The notes under the pieces are model-generated. The model did no database searches. It saw nothing but the letters and a program-made list of their open reading frames with translations, and was not told where the DNA came from. Below, in pieces: positions 32,192-40,529 of a DNA stretch of 64,000 nucleotides. This DNA comes from Pseudomaricurvus sp. HS19 (GTDB lineage: Bacteria > Pseudomonadota > Gammaproteobacteria > Pseudomonadales > Cellvibrionaceae). Location: contig NZ_WVVW01000001.1 of assembly GCF_009857815.1 (NCBI RefSeq), positions 1,550,001 to 1,614,000 on the forward strand, written 5' to 3'. The number at the start of each line of letters is the position of its first letter. The first letter of the stretch is position 1. A program made the position numbers and the translations under genes.

Positions 32192-34120
32192 ATGAATTTT
32201 TTTGAACACCAGGACCAGGCCCGCAGGTACACCCGCCGGTTACTGTTGCTGTTCGCCCTGGCGGTGATCAGCCTGATTACCATCACCACACTGTTTGTCG
32301 CCGTGCTGCTGTGGTTCAGCGACGCCTACACCGGTCAGGCGGGCTCCCACATCAGTTCCGGGGGCCCCCTGTTATGGCAATTGCTCAACACCAAACTGGC
32401 ACTCAGTGTGGCGGCGGTGGTGCTGACCGTGGTCGCTATGGGCAGTCTCTACAAGTGGATACAACTCTCCGGTGGCGGCGAGCGGGTGGCCGCCAGTCTT
32501 GGCGGTCGACGCCTGCAGCCCTCCAGTGAGGAGCCCTCGGAGCGCCAGCTGCTCAACGTGGTGGAGGAGATGGCCATTGCCTCCGGCACGCCGGTACCGC
32601 CGGTCTACCTGCTGGAAGAGTCCGGCATCAACGCCTTTGCCGCCGGTGACAGCATCGACGATGCCGTTATTGGCGTGACCCGCGGCTGTATGGAGCTGCT
32701 GAGCCGGGACGAGCTGCAAGGGGTTATCGCCCACGAATTCAGCCATATCCTGCATGGCGACATGCGCATCAACCTGCGTCTTATCGGCGTCCTGCACGGC
32801 ATTCTGGTGATCGGCCTGATCGGCTCCATGCTGATGCGCGGCGGCTTCTATTCCAGCGGCTACAATCGCCGCAACAACCGTGATAACGGCGGCATCGTCA
32901 TGCTGGGCTTGGGGCTGGTGGTGATCGGCTATTGCGGTACCTTCTTTGGCAAGCTGATCAAATCCGCTGTCAGTCGCCAGCGGGAATTTCTCGCCGATGC
33001 CTCTGCGGTACAGTACACGCGCAACCCGCCGGGTATCAGCGGCGCGCTGCAAAAGATTGGAGGCTACAGCCAGGGCGCCCTGATCCATCGCGCCAACGCC
33101 GAAGAGTTCAGCCACATGTTCTTTGGTGACGGCCTCAGCACCGCCTTTGGCGGCTGGCTGGCCACACACCCGCCACTGGAGGAGCGCATCCGCCGCGTCA
33201 CCCCCGAGTGGAACGGTCGCTTCCCGCTCATCCAGCGCAGCACCCGGGGTACCGTGCCCTCCATGGCCGACCACAAGGGCGCCCCGGTAGCCGCCATGGC
33301 CCCCGCAGCGGCAGCAACCATCACAACTGCCGCCACCGACGCGTCCCTGCAACATATGGGACAACCCACACCGGAACACCTCGCCCATGCCGCCCAACTG
33401 ATCGCGGCCATTCCGCTCAACCTGCAGCAGGCCGCACGGGAACCGTTTGCCGCCCGCGCCCTGATTTACAACCTGCTGATACAGCCTGAACACCAGCAGG
33501 CCCAATGGCAGCGACTGCAGGAGCGGGCACACCCGGCGGTATTCAAGCTGGCCCGGGAGCTGCACACCTCGGTCACCTCACTGCCACAACAACAGCGCCT
33601 GCCGCTGGTGGAGCTGGCCATGCCGGCACTGAAACAGCTCTCCCCCACCCAGTACCAGGTGTTCCGCGACAATGTCATTGCGCTGATCAAAACTGACTCC
33701 CGGGTAGATGTGTTCGAGTGGGCCCTCTACCGGCTGCTGATGAACGCCCTTCAGCCTCGCTCCGCCGCCACGGATGGCACGGTCAAACTGCGACACCTGG
33801 CGGTGCCCTGCCAGCAGCTGCTGAGCACACTGGCTACTGCAGGCCACGACACGGAAGCCGCCGGCCTCGGCGCCTATCGGCAGGCCATGGCGGAACTGGG
33901 CTTTGCCAATCTGCCGCTGCTGGGGGACGGGCAACTCTCCCTGCCCATGCTCGACAGCGCCATACAGCAGCTGCAGCAATTGCATCCGCTGCAAAAGCCC
34001 ACCCTGCTGAAGGCCATGCTCACCTGCATCCGCCACGATGGTCAGATAGCACCGCAGGAATATGAGTTGTTCCGCGCGGTGGCAGATTGCCTGCACTGCC
34101 CCATCCCCCCACTGCTCTGA
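32192..34120 (+). CDS. M48-family membrane metallopeptidase with C-terminal extension
   Basis: This 642-residue protein has two N-terminal transmembrane helices, then an M48 (HtpX/Ste24-like) zinc protease domain with H181-E-F-S-H185 and the third ligand E265 (RQREFLADASAVQY). Two further hydrophobic segments (ILVIGLIGSMLMRGG, VMLGLGLVVIGYCGTFFG) flank the metal site. The last 290 residues form a helical Gln/Leu-rich domain not found in HtpX. It follows a lemA gene, the usual partner, and likely acts on misfolded or membrane proteins. Confidence 0.9.
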   Translation: MNFFEHQDQARRYTRRLLLLFALAVISLITITTLFVAVLLWFSDAYTGQAGSHISSGGPLLWQLLNTKLALSVAAVVLTVVAMGSLYKWIQLSGGGERVAASLGGRRLQPSSEEPSERQLLNVVEEMAIASGTPVPPVYLLEESGINAFAAGDSIDDAVIGVTRGCMELLSRDELQGVIAHEFSHILHGDMRINLRLIGVLHGILVIGLIGSMLMRGGFYSSGYNRRNNRDNGGIVMLGLGLVVIGYCGTFFGKLIKSAVSRQREFLADASAVQYTRNPPGISGALQKIGGYSQGALIHRANAEEFSHMFFGDGLSTAFGGWLATHPPLEERIRRVTPEWNGRFPLIQRSTRGTVPSMADHKGAPVAAMAPAAAATITTAATDASLQHMGQPTPEHLAHAAQLIAAIPLNLQQAAREPFAARALIYNLLIQPEHQQAQWQRLQERAHPAVFKLARELHTSVTSLPQQQRLPLVELAMPALKQLSPTQYQVFRDNVIALIKTDSRVDVFEWALYRLLMNALQPRSAATDGTVKLRHLAVPCQQLLSTLATAGHDTEAAGLGAYRQAMAELGFANLPLLGDGQLSLPMLDSAIQQLQQLHPLQKPTLLKAMLTCIRHDGQIAPQEYELFRAVADCLHCPIPPLL

Positions 34121-34133
34121 CCCCCGCGCAGCC

Positions 34134-34157
34134 GCCGCCGGGGACTACCCCGGTGGC
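34134..34157 (+). terminator. GC-rich hairpin after the M48 gene
   Basis: GCCGCCGGGG-ACTA-CCCCGGTGGC forms a 10-bp stem with one G-U pair. The following U content is low, so termination efficiency is uncertain. Confidence 0.45.
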
Positions 34158-34248
34158 AGGCTTGTGTATCTTCACAGCCGCTTTTCTTGTGGCCGCTGCT
34201 ATGCTGAAATGAACGACATCTAATAACAAAAGGCGGCCAATCTTAACG

Positions 34249-36984
34249 ATGAGAGCGCTCCTATTGCTGTTGTTCTGGCCGCTGGCCGCCCTCTGCCAGG
34301 ATTCCATTCAGGTAGAGTTCGACGGCAACGAAACCCTTCTGCAACTGAGCCAGTGGCAAGAGCTGGACAGCCGGCAGCTGCCCTCCCCCGAGGATCTGGC
34401 CGCGCGTCCGGACGATTTTCACTGGTTACCCCTGAACCAGAAACCTCACACCTCCCAGTACGACACCAATTTCTTCCGCATCAACCTGCGAGTGACCTAT
34501 GAGGGCAGCCAACAACCTTTACTGGTGACCCAATCGGCGTTCATTCCCCGCACTACCGTGGGGATAATCGCGGGCGACAAGGTTATCTACTGGAAGGAGC
34601 TGGGAGCCGAAGAGGAGGATGGGAAGAGCGGCACCAAAACCTACGGCCTGGCGCGCCTGCCCATTAACCAGCCGGGCGATTATCAGCTGCTGATTCGTGG
34701 CAGCATCGTCGCCAGTGCCTCACTACTGCGCTACAACAAGCTCTATCTGGAAGAGGACTACCTGTCCCGCATCTTTCCCCGGCATATTTCACGCACTGCC
34801 GGCCTGGCAGGAGCCATGGGTACCTTCCTGCTCTTCTGCCTGACCCTGCTCTATTACCACTATCGTCCGCACTACCTCTATGCACTGCTGTTTATGGCCG
34901 GTGCCTTCGGCAATATCATGATTCGCGAAGGGGTGCTGTTTTTCGAGTTTCCGCTGGATACCAGTTGGTGGGCTATCTACATCCTGCCACTGGCCATCGC
35001 CTTTACCTACGGTGGCGCGCTGCTCTATATACACGACCGCATCGAGTCACAGCGCTGGAAACCCCTGCGACGCCTGCTCTACGCCAGCGGCTGGATTGCA
35101 CTGCTGGTGGGCTTTGTCAATTTTGCCTTTCCCATACGTGAAAACGTGATACTGGGTCTGACCGGGCTGTCGGTCAGCATGGCAGGATTCACTCTTGCCG
35201 CTCTGTTATTGCTGGAAAACGCCTGGCGCCACGGCAAACAGGAGAAGGTACTGGCCCTCAGCCTGGGTGTATTTATCGCTATATCAATGTGGCGCAGCCT
35301 GGAGGGAATCATTGGTGAAGTGCAGAGCAGTTCGCTGCTCTACTGGTATTTTGCCTGCGACCTGGTGGCCGCCTATGTGTTTATTGATTACCTGCTGGCC
35401 TACAGCAAACACTATATCGACGCCAAAACCCGTCTTACCGCCGACCTCACCCGCTTTGACCTGGTGAGCCGCTTCAGCCACGAGCTGCGCACACCACTCA
35501 ACGCTGTCATTGGCCTGGCGGACCTGCTGCAGGACGCCCGTGACACCCACAAGGTGAAGAGCTACGCCGGCATGATCCAGAGCGCGGGCCACACCTTGCT
35601 GGACCTGGTCAATGACATCCTCGACTTTTCCAAGCTGGGCACCAGCTCCATACTGCTGGCCGAAAAGCCTTTCCGCATCGACCAGGCCGCCCACGCAGTG
35701 GCGACCGCCTTCCTGCCCCGCTGCCTGGAAGCAAACCTCTACCTGCAGGTGGCCATAGAGCCCCAGACCCCGCTCTACGTGATCGGCGACGAGCTGCGCC
35801 TGAAACAGATACTCAGCAACCTGATCAGCAACGCCATCAAGTTCAGCACGCCGGACTCACGCATTGTGGTTACCTTCAGTCCCGGTGCCTGTGAGGGCGA
35901 TCAGGTAGAGCTTTGTATTACCGTCAGCGACAATGGCCGCGGCATTCCGGCCGACAAGATTGAAGGCATCTTTGAACCCTTTGCCCAGGTGGACGCCGGC
36001 GATGCTACCCAATACGGCGGTACCGGTCTGGGGCTGCCGATCTGCAAAATGCTGGTAGAACAGATGCGCGGGCAGATTCATCTCGACAGCTCCCCCGGCA
36101 GCGGAACCACCTTCCGTTTCAATGTCTGGATGCAGCACGACGCCAACAGCCCGGATATCAATCGCTACCTGCGCCACCTCAGCGGCCGCCGCATCCTGCT
36201 GGTGTCTCACCTGCCACCGCTCTACCAGACCTTCGTCAATATGCTGCAACACTGGGGCGCAGAGGTGGAAGTTGCCGAACACCCCGACCAGGCTCAACAG
36301 CCACATTACGACCTGATTCTGAGCGAATCACTGGCCACTGCGGATGCCACCTTCATACCCTGGCTCAACCAGCTGCCGGATTCACAGCCGGTGGAGATCT
36401 ACCAGTTCACCGAGACCACCTGGAAGGAGGAGGTGACGCACCCGAACGTGCACTTTATCAATGTGCCGGCGCCGCTGCTCGACACCCTCACCACCATTGT
36501 GGAGCACATTACTGACATCCCTCCCCCGCAGAGGAGTGAATTAACCAACCCGGCGGCCCATGTCGACCGCCACCATCATGTGCTGGTGGTGGATGACAAC
36601 AAGATTAACCTCATGGTGGCGGGCAAACTGCTGGAGAGCTTTGGCGTCAGCCACGACGAGGCCTGTGGCGGTCGCGAAGCGCTGGAGCGGCTGCACGGCA
36701 ACAGCCACGGCTACAGCCTGGTGCTGCTGGATTGTGAAATGCCGGACATAGACGGCTTTGAAGTCTGCCGCAGCTGGCGCCGTTACGAGCTCAAATACGA
36801 TCTCGACCGGCTGCCCATTGTCGCGCTCACCGCCCATGCCCTGAATGAAGTGCGCTCCGAGTGCCTGCTGGCCGGCATGGACGATATCATCTACAAGCCC
36901 GTTGGCAGGCCCGCTCTGGCCGAGATACTGTCCAACTACCCCGGCCTGTTGCAGGCGCGTCCGGACATCACTCAGAACTCGTAA
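34249..36984 (+). CDS. 7TM hybrid sensor histidine kinase with receiver domain
   Basis: This 911-residue protein has a signal peptide, an extracytoplasmic DISM-type sugar-binding-like domain (about 20-170) and seven transmembrane helices (about 180-385). The kinase core has the H-box FSHELRTPLNA (H411), N-box NLISNAIKF, and G-boxes DNGRGIP and GGTGLGL. Residues about 645-760 resemble a receiver lacking the phospho-acceptor Asp. The C-terminal receiver is intact with D828 (LLDCEMPDIDG) and K883 (YKPV). The signal sensed is unknown. Its 3' end overlaps the convergent receptor gene by 13 bp. Confidence 0.93.
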   Translation: MRALLLLLFWPLAALCQDSIQVEFDGNETLLQLSQWQELDSRQLPSPEDLAARPDDFHWLPLNQKPHTSQYDTNFFRINLRVTYEGSQQPLLVTQSAFIPRTTVGIIAGDKVIYWKELGAEEEDGKSGTKTYGLARLPINQPGDYQLLIRGSIVASASLLRYNKLYLEEDYLSRIFPRHISRTAGLAGAMGTFLLFCLTLLYYHYRPHYLYALLFMAGAFGNIMIREGVLFFEFPLDTSWWAIYILPLAIAFTYGGALLYIHDRIESQRWKPLRRLLYASGWIALLVGFVNFAFPIRENVILGLTGLSVSMAGFTLAALLLLENAWRHGKQEKVLALSLGVFIAISMWRSLEGIIGEVQSSSLLYWYFACDLVAAYVFIDYLLAYSKHYIDAKTRLTADLTRFDLVSRFSHELRTPLNAVIGLADLLQDARDTHKVKSYAGMIQSAGHTLLDLVNDILDFSKLGTSSILLAEKPFRIDQAAHAVATAFLPRCLEANLYLQVAIEPQTPLYVIGDELRLKQILSNLISNAIKFSTPDSRIVVTFSPGACEGDQVELCITVSDNGRGIPADKIEGIFEPFAQVDAGDATQYGGTGLGLPICKMLVEQMRGQIHLDSSPGSGTTFRFNVWMQHDANSPDINRYLRHLSGRRILLVSHLPPLYQTFVNMLQHWGAEVEVAEHPDQAQQPHYDLILSESLATADATFIPWLNQLPDSQPVEIYQFTETTWKEEVTHPNVHFINVPAPLLDTLTTIVEHITDIPPPQRSELTNPAAHVDRHHHVLVVDDNKINLMVAGKLLESFGVSHDEACGGREALERLHGNSHGYSLVLLDCEMPDIDGFEVCRSWRRYELKYDLDRLPIVALTAHALNEVRSECLLAGMDDIIYKPVGRPALAEILSNYPGLLQARPDITQNS

Positions 36985-39098
36985 CGCAAACCCACATCCA
37001 CCGAACGCCCCTGCCCGGGCAGTGCCACAAACGGCTGGCTGCGATCAGCAATCCAGCCGGAAAGATAGACGCCGCCCAACGGCAGGTCATAATCGCGATC
37101 CGTCAGGTTGCGCAGCGCCAGCGAGAGATTCAACTGACGCCACTGCCAGGCTGTACTGAGGTTCACCAGGGTATAGCTGGCGGTGGTATTTTCCAGCCGA
37201 CGCTCATCCACCCGGTCTTTATCAGAGACCCATTCCACTTCCAGTTTGCTGCTCCAGTTGCGACGCTCATGTTCCAGCGCCACCGTGGCGTGCAGGGGCA
37301 TGATGCGGTAGAGGTCGCTGTCGTCACGTTTGCGGCTGCCACGGGTGTAGGCACCGCGACTCAGGAGACGCACTGCGCCAATGCCTTCATCCTGGAACAA
37401 AAGCCGGCCGGCAGAAAATTCGGCACCGTAGAGCTCCGCATCCAGGTTGACCAGTTGCAGCGCTGCGCGATCGGCGGTGGGAGTCTGTCGCGGGTGCAGG
37501 GTGCCGATCACGTCGGCGTCGATGTAGTCATCCACATAGGTGTACCAGGGGGTCAGCGACAACTGCCAACTGCGAGGCTGCTGACCTTCGTAGTTAAGGG
37601 TAGTGCTGACGGTATGGGCAATCTCCGGTTGCAGGTCAATATTGCCGACATAACCATTGCCGTCACCAAACCAGCCGATCATGGTCATCGCCATGGTGTT
37701 GCGCCCCCAGGAGTAGCGCTCGTAGAGACTGGGGGAGCGGGTCTTGCGGGCGTAACCAAATTCGATGCTGGTAGCCGGAGACCAGTTGTAACGCCCCAGC
37801 AAAGTCGCGTCGAAGTTGTCGTCCACCTGCCGGCGATCACGGCTGTTAAATATGACCGCAGCCGCAGCATCGGCGTTGGGCATCATTCCCATGTTCATGG
37901 TGTTGTAAGGCTGCACGTCACCGGTGTCGGTCACAACCCGCTCATAGCGCACGCCCGCCCGAGCTTGCCAGGAAGGGGTAAATGTGAGGTCAGCTTCACC
38001 GTAGAGGGCGTAACGGCTGCGCTCTCCATCATTGATATTCACGTAATCATTCGGCCCCATCATCATGAAACCGTCGACGGCCGGCCACCAGTCATCGAGG
38101 GTAAAGCGATGCCCCTCGTTGCCGATGCGCAGGGTGACGCTGTCACTGACCGGCACTTCCGCCCGCAGCTTGTAACTGATATCACGCCCCTCTGTCTGCA
38201 TTGGCATTACACCGGGTTTTTCATCCGTGAAAAAACCCATCTCATGCTTCACATCCTGCCAGTTCAGCAAGGTCTCAAGCGTGCCCCAACCGTAACGGTG
38301 GCGGTACTGCAGGTTTACGCCGTTGCTGACGTTGCCCACCATATCCATGTACTGGTTGGGGAAGCCCTGATAGGGAATCTCCTGGTGACTGAGTCGCAGT
38401 ACCAGCTCCTGAACCTCTCCCCTGACACCCAGCGTGAGTGCATGATTTTCGCTGCGGTAGAGCGTGTCCAGCACCGTGTCACCATTGCCATCGCGGTAGC
38501 TCTCTGCCTTGTCATTGGAGCCACTGTAGCCGAGGCTGACGTTGGCGGTGGCCAGCCAGGCCGAAAGGGATTCCGCATAGTTGCGGTTATTGCTGCGGTA
38601 GAAAAGGCCCACTTCACCGCCACTGCTCCAGGCACCCGGCTGTTCCGCGTAGCGGGGAGGCTCGGAGTCCACGGCAATGGTGCCGGCGATACTGTCACCG
38701 CCGAGACTCACCGGGGCCAGGCCGGCTATGACCTCTACGGCAGCTACGCGACTGCCATCCATGTAAGAGAGCGCCGGATTCATGTGGTTGGCGCAGGCGG
38801 AGGTGGATTCGGCGCCGTTAATCAGCAACTTGATGCGGTCGTCGTTAAGGCCGCGCATGATGGGCAGGGACGAGACGCCTCCGCCGCTGGCGGCAACAAT
38901 GCCTTCACTGCTCAGCAGCCGGGTAATGTCGCCGGTTTGCTTTTGATTCAGCAGTGGATACCCCACCACATCAATCTGCTCAATGGAGTCCTGCCCCGCC
39001 CACGCAATCGCACTGGCCAGAACAGTGGCTCCGGTCATTAACCCCCGCTGTACGGCGCGCATTGCTGCCTGGCGCCGGCTCCCCACAGTAATCGGCAT
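36972..39098 (-). CDS. OprC/NosA-like TonB-dependent copper receptor
   Basis: This 708-residue outer-membrane receptor has a signal peptide ending AIAWAGQ, a plug (LPIMRGLNDDRIKLLINGAE) and a full barrel ending VGLRYEF. The plug contains C102-A-N-H-M106, the CxxxM copper motif of OprC, followed by NPALSYMD as in OprC/NosA and ZnuD-like metal receptors. Met-rich loops (MMMGPNDY, NTMAMTMIGW) could supply further ligands. Copper is the likely substrate, with zinc as an alternative. The start has AGGGGAAAGG upstream. Confidence 0.88.
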   Translation of the reverse strand: MPITVGSRRQAAMRAVQRGLMTGATVLASAIAWAGQDSIEQIDVVGYPLLNQKQTGDITRLLSSEGIVAASGGGVSSLPIMRGLNDDRIKLLINGAESTSACANHMNPALSYMDGSRVAAVEVIAGLAPVSLGGDSIAGTIAVDSEPPRYAEQPGAWSSGGEVGLFYRSNNRNYAESLSAWLATANVSLGYSGSNDKAESYRDGNGDTVLDTLYRSENHALTLGVRGEVQELVLRLSHQEIPYQGFPNQYMDMVGNVSNGVNLQYRHRYGWGTLETLLNWQDVKHEMGFFTDEKPGVMPMQTEGRDISYKLRAEVPVSDSVTLRIGNEGHRFTLDDWWPAVDGFMMMGPNDYVNINDGERSRYALYGEADLTFTPSWQARAGVRYERVVTDTGDVQPYNTMNMGMMPNADAAAAVIFNSRDRRQVDDNFDATLLGRYNWSPATSIEFGYARKTRSPSLYERYSWGRNTMAMTMIGWFGDGNGYVGNIDLQPEIAHTVSTTLNYEGQQPRSWQLSLTPWYTYVDDYIDADVIGTLHPRQTPTADRAALQLVNLDAELYGAEFSAGRLLFQDEGIGAVRLLSRGAYTRGSRKRDDSDLYRIMPLHATVALEHERRNWSSKLEVEWVSDKDRVDERRLENTTASYTLVNLSTAWQWRQLNLSLALRNLTDRDYDLPLGGVYLSGWIADRSQPFVALPGQGRSVDVGLRYEF

Positions 39099-39159
39099 AA
39101 TGCCTTTCCCCTATATTATTAAGCGGGGATATTTTATGGGTTTGGCAGGGATGCGGGGA

Positions 39160-39187
39160 TGCGACACAGTGTCGCACCGGCGGTGCG
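39160..39187 (-). promoter_or_regulatory. Two overlapping inverted repeats upstream of the copper receptor
   Basis: TGCGACAC-A-GTGTCGCA (39160-39176) and CGCACCG-G-CGGTGCG (39173-39187) share four bases. Both have single-base centres. They lie about 60-90 bp upstream of the receptor ATG, with an AT-rich stretch (ATAAAATAT on the minus strand) between that may be the -10 region. They could be operators for a metalloregulator. Confidence 0.5.
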
Positions 39188-39221
39188 CCAGACACTCAGA
39201 AGCGGCATTACCGCAAGCCAT

Positions 39222-39250
39222 AAAAAAACCCGGCACAAGCCGGGCTTTTT
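39222..39250 (-). terminator. Bidirectional Rho-independent terminator
   Basis: CCCGGC-ACAA-GCCGGG is flanked by seven As on one side and five Ts on the other. On the minus strand it ends the bacterioferritin transcript in TTTTTTT. Confidence 0.9.
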
Positions 39251-39314
39251 ATCAGCGTAGCAGAGCTTATGGCCCGGCTTGATCCACTGGTACTGCTATC
39301 AGGTGGGACTGCTA

Positions 39315-39797
39315 TCAGGTGGGGCTGCCGGACATCTGCGACTGGATGTAGTTGGGCAGGCCGATCAGCTTGATCAGGCCCACGTGCTGCTCCAGCCAGT
39401 AGATGTGATCCATCTCGGTGTCATTGAGCAGTGACTCCAGCATCTCGCGGGTCACGTAATCACGCTCCTCTTCACAGGCGGTGATGAGGTTACGCAGGTT
39501 TTCCGCCACTACCTTTTCGGCAGCCAGGTCATTTTCCAGCATCTCCTGCACGTTGCTGCCCACCTTGATAGGGTCGCGGGAAGCGGTGTCCGGCTTGCCT
39601 TCGAGGAAGAGAATGCGCTCGACAATACGGCGGGTGTGGTCCATCTCTTCTTCGATTTCATGGGTCAGCTGCGCATGCAGCTTTTCAATGCCCCAGTCCT
39701 CATACATCTTGGCGTGTGCCAGGTACTGGTCCATGGAGCTGAGTTCCATGGTCAGCTGCTTGTTCAGCATATCAATAATTCGTTGAACGCCCTGCAT
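39315..39797 (-). CDS. bfr: Bacterioferritin, ferroxidase-competent subunit
   Basis: This 160-residue four-helix ferritin stores iron and detoxifies Fe(II). All six E. coli ferroxidase ligands are present: E18 (TMELSSMDQY), E51 and H54 (EEEMDH), the Glu of LAAEKV, and the Glu and His of TEMDHIYWLE. The heme-axial M52 is also present. It lies 4 bp after a second bacterioferritin gene, so the two subunits probably co-assemble. The terminator at 39222 ends the operon. Confidence 0.95.
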   Translation of the reverse strand: MQGVQRIIDMLNKQLTMELSSMDQYLAHAKMYEDWGIEKLHAQLTHEIEEEMDHTRRIVERILFLEGKPDTASRDPIKVGSNVQEMLENDLAAEKVVAENLRNLITACEEERDYVTREMLESLLNDTEMDHIYWLEQHVGLIKLIGLPNYIQSQMSGSPT

Positions 39798-39801
39798 GGT
39801 G

Positions 39802-40272
39802 TCACTCCTCGATCATGGATTGCAGATAGTTTTCGATACCAACATTGGCGATCAGGAACTGCTGGGTCTCCAGCCAGTCCACATACTCCTCTTCGTACTC
39901 CAGGATCTCTTCCAGCAGCTCGCGGCTGACGTAGTCCTGCTCTTTCTCGCACAGCTCAATGGCATCTCGCAGAACCGGAATCTGGTCCAGCTGGAAAGCC
40001 AAATCGCATTTCAGCATCTCCTCGGAGTGCTCACCAATGCGCAGCTTGCCCAGGTCTTGCAGGTTCGGCAGCCCTTCGAGAAACAGGATACGTTCGATCA
40101 GGTCGTCCGCCTGCTTCATATCCTTGATCGATTTTTTGTAGGCTTTTTCGTTCAGCTCCTTGAGGCCCCAGTTGCGGAACATGCGAGCGTGCAGAAAGTA
40201 CTGGTTGATGGAGGTTAACTCGTGAAAAAGCACCTTGTTGAGGGTACTGATCACGCTGCTGTTACCTTTCAT
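39802..40272 (-). CDS. bfr: Bacterioferritin, heme-type subunit with degenerate ferroxidase site
   Basis: This 156-residue bacterioferritin aligns without gaps to E. coli Bfr at the iron site. It keeps E18, E127 and heme ligand M52 (KDMKQ), but has D51, Q54, Q94 (LAFQLD) and Y130 (EEEYVDW) where E51, H54, E94 and H130 are expected. It should therefore be a poor ferroxidase, serving in a heteropolymer with the adjacent subunit. The start has GGGAGAT upstream. A 257-bp AT-rich promoter region precedes it. Confidence 0.93.
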   Translation of the reverse strand: MKGNSSVISTLNKVLFHELTSINQYFLHARMFRNWGLKELNEKAYKKSIKDMKQADDLIERILFLEGLPNLQDLGKLRIGEHSEEMLKCDLAFQLDQIPVLRDAIELCEKEQDYVSRELLEEILEYEEEYVDWLETQQFLIANVGIENYLQSMIEE

Positions 40273-40529
40273 GGAACATCTCCCTTGTCGAATCTGATGC
40301 GCGCTTGCCAACGTCTGCCGTGACGCCACCGCCAAGCCCTGGAGTTCGTGTAAGCATAGTACAACCGCGCGTGTGAACGGTATTATTTCACTCTCAGGAA
40401 AAAATACAATATTTCTTTATTTTTCAATTAGTTAGTAATGATATTAAGATGTAATCTTATTTAGCTTTGTATCTGGCATCGATTCCCGTTTCTGCGTTCC
40501 CGCAGCACGAAAACAGAGCAGTTCCAAAC
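40273..40529 (-). promoter_or_regulatory. AT-rich promoter region of the bacterioferritin operon
   Basis: This gap is strikingly AT-rich (for example ATTTCTTTATTTTTCAATTA and AATGATATTAAGATG) against GC-rich flanks. Such tracts suit H-NS-like or Fur-type control, but no clear Fur box was found. Confidence 0.45.

Noticed and set aside
36861-39041. Very long antisense open frame (over 700 codons) opposite the copper receptor
   Set aside because: The translation is low-complexity His/Val/Gly-rich with no domain or ribosome site, while the other strand encodes a complete TonB receptor. High GC content leaves such frames open by chance.
40273-40529. Fur box upstream of the bacterioferritin genes
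   Set aside because: AATGATATTAAGATG is only a partial match to GATAATGATAATCATTATC, so I could not support a call.
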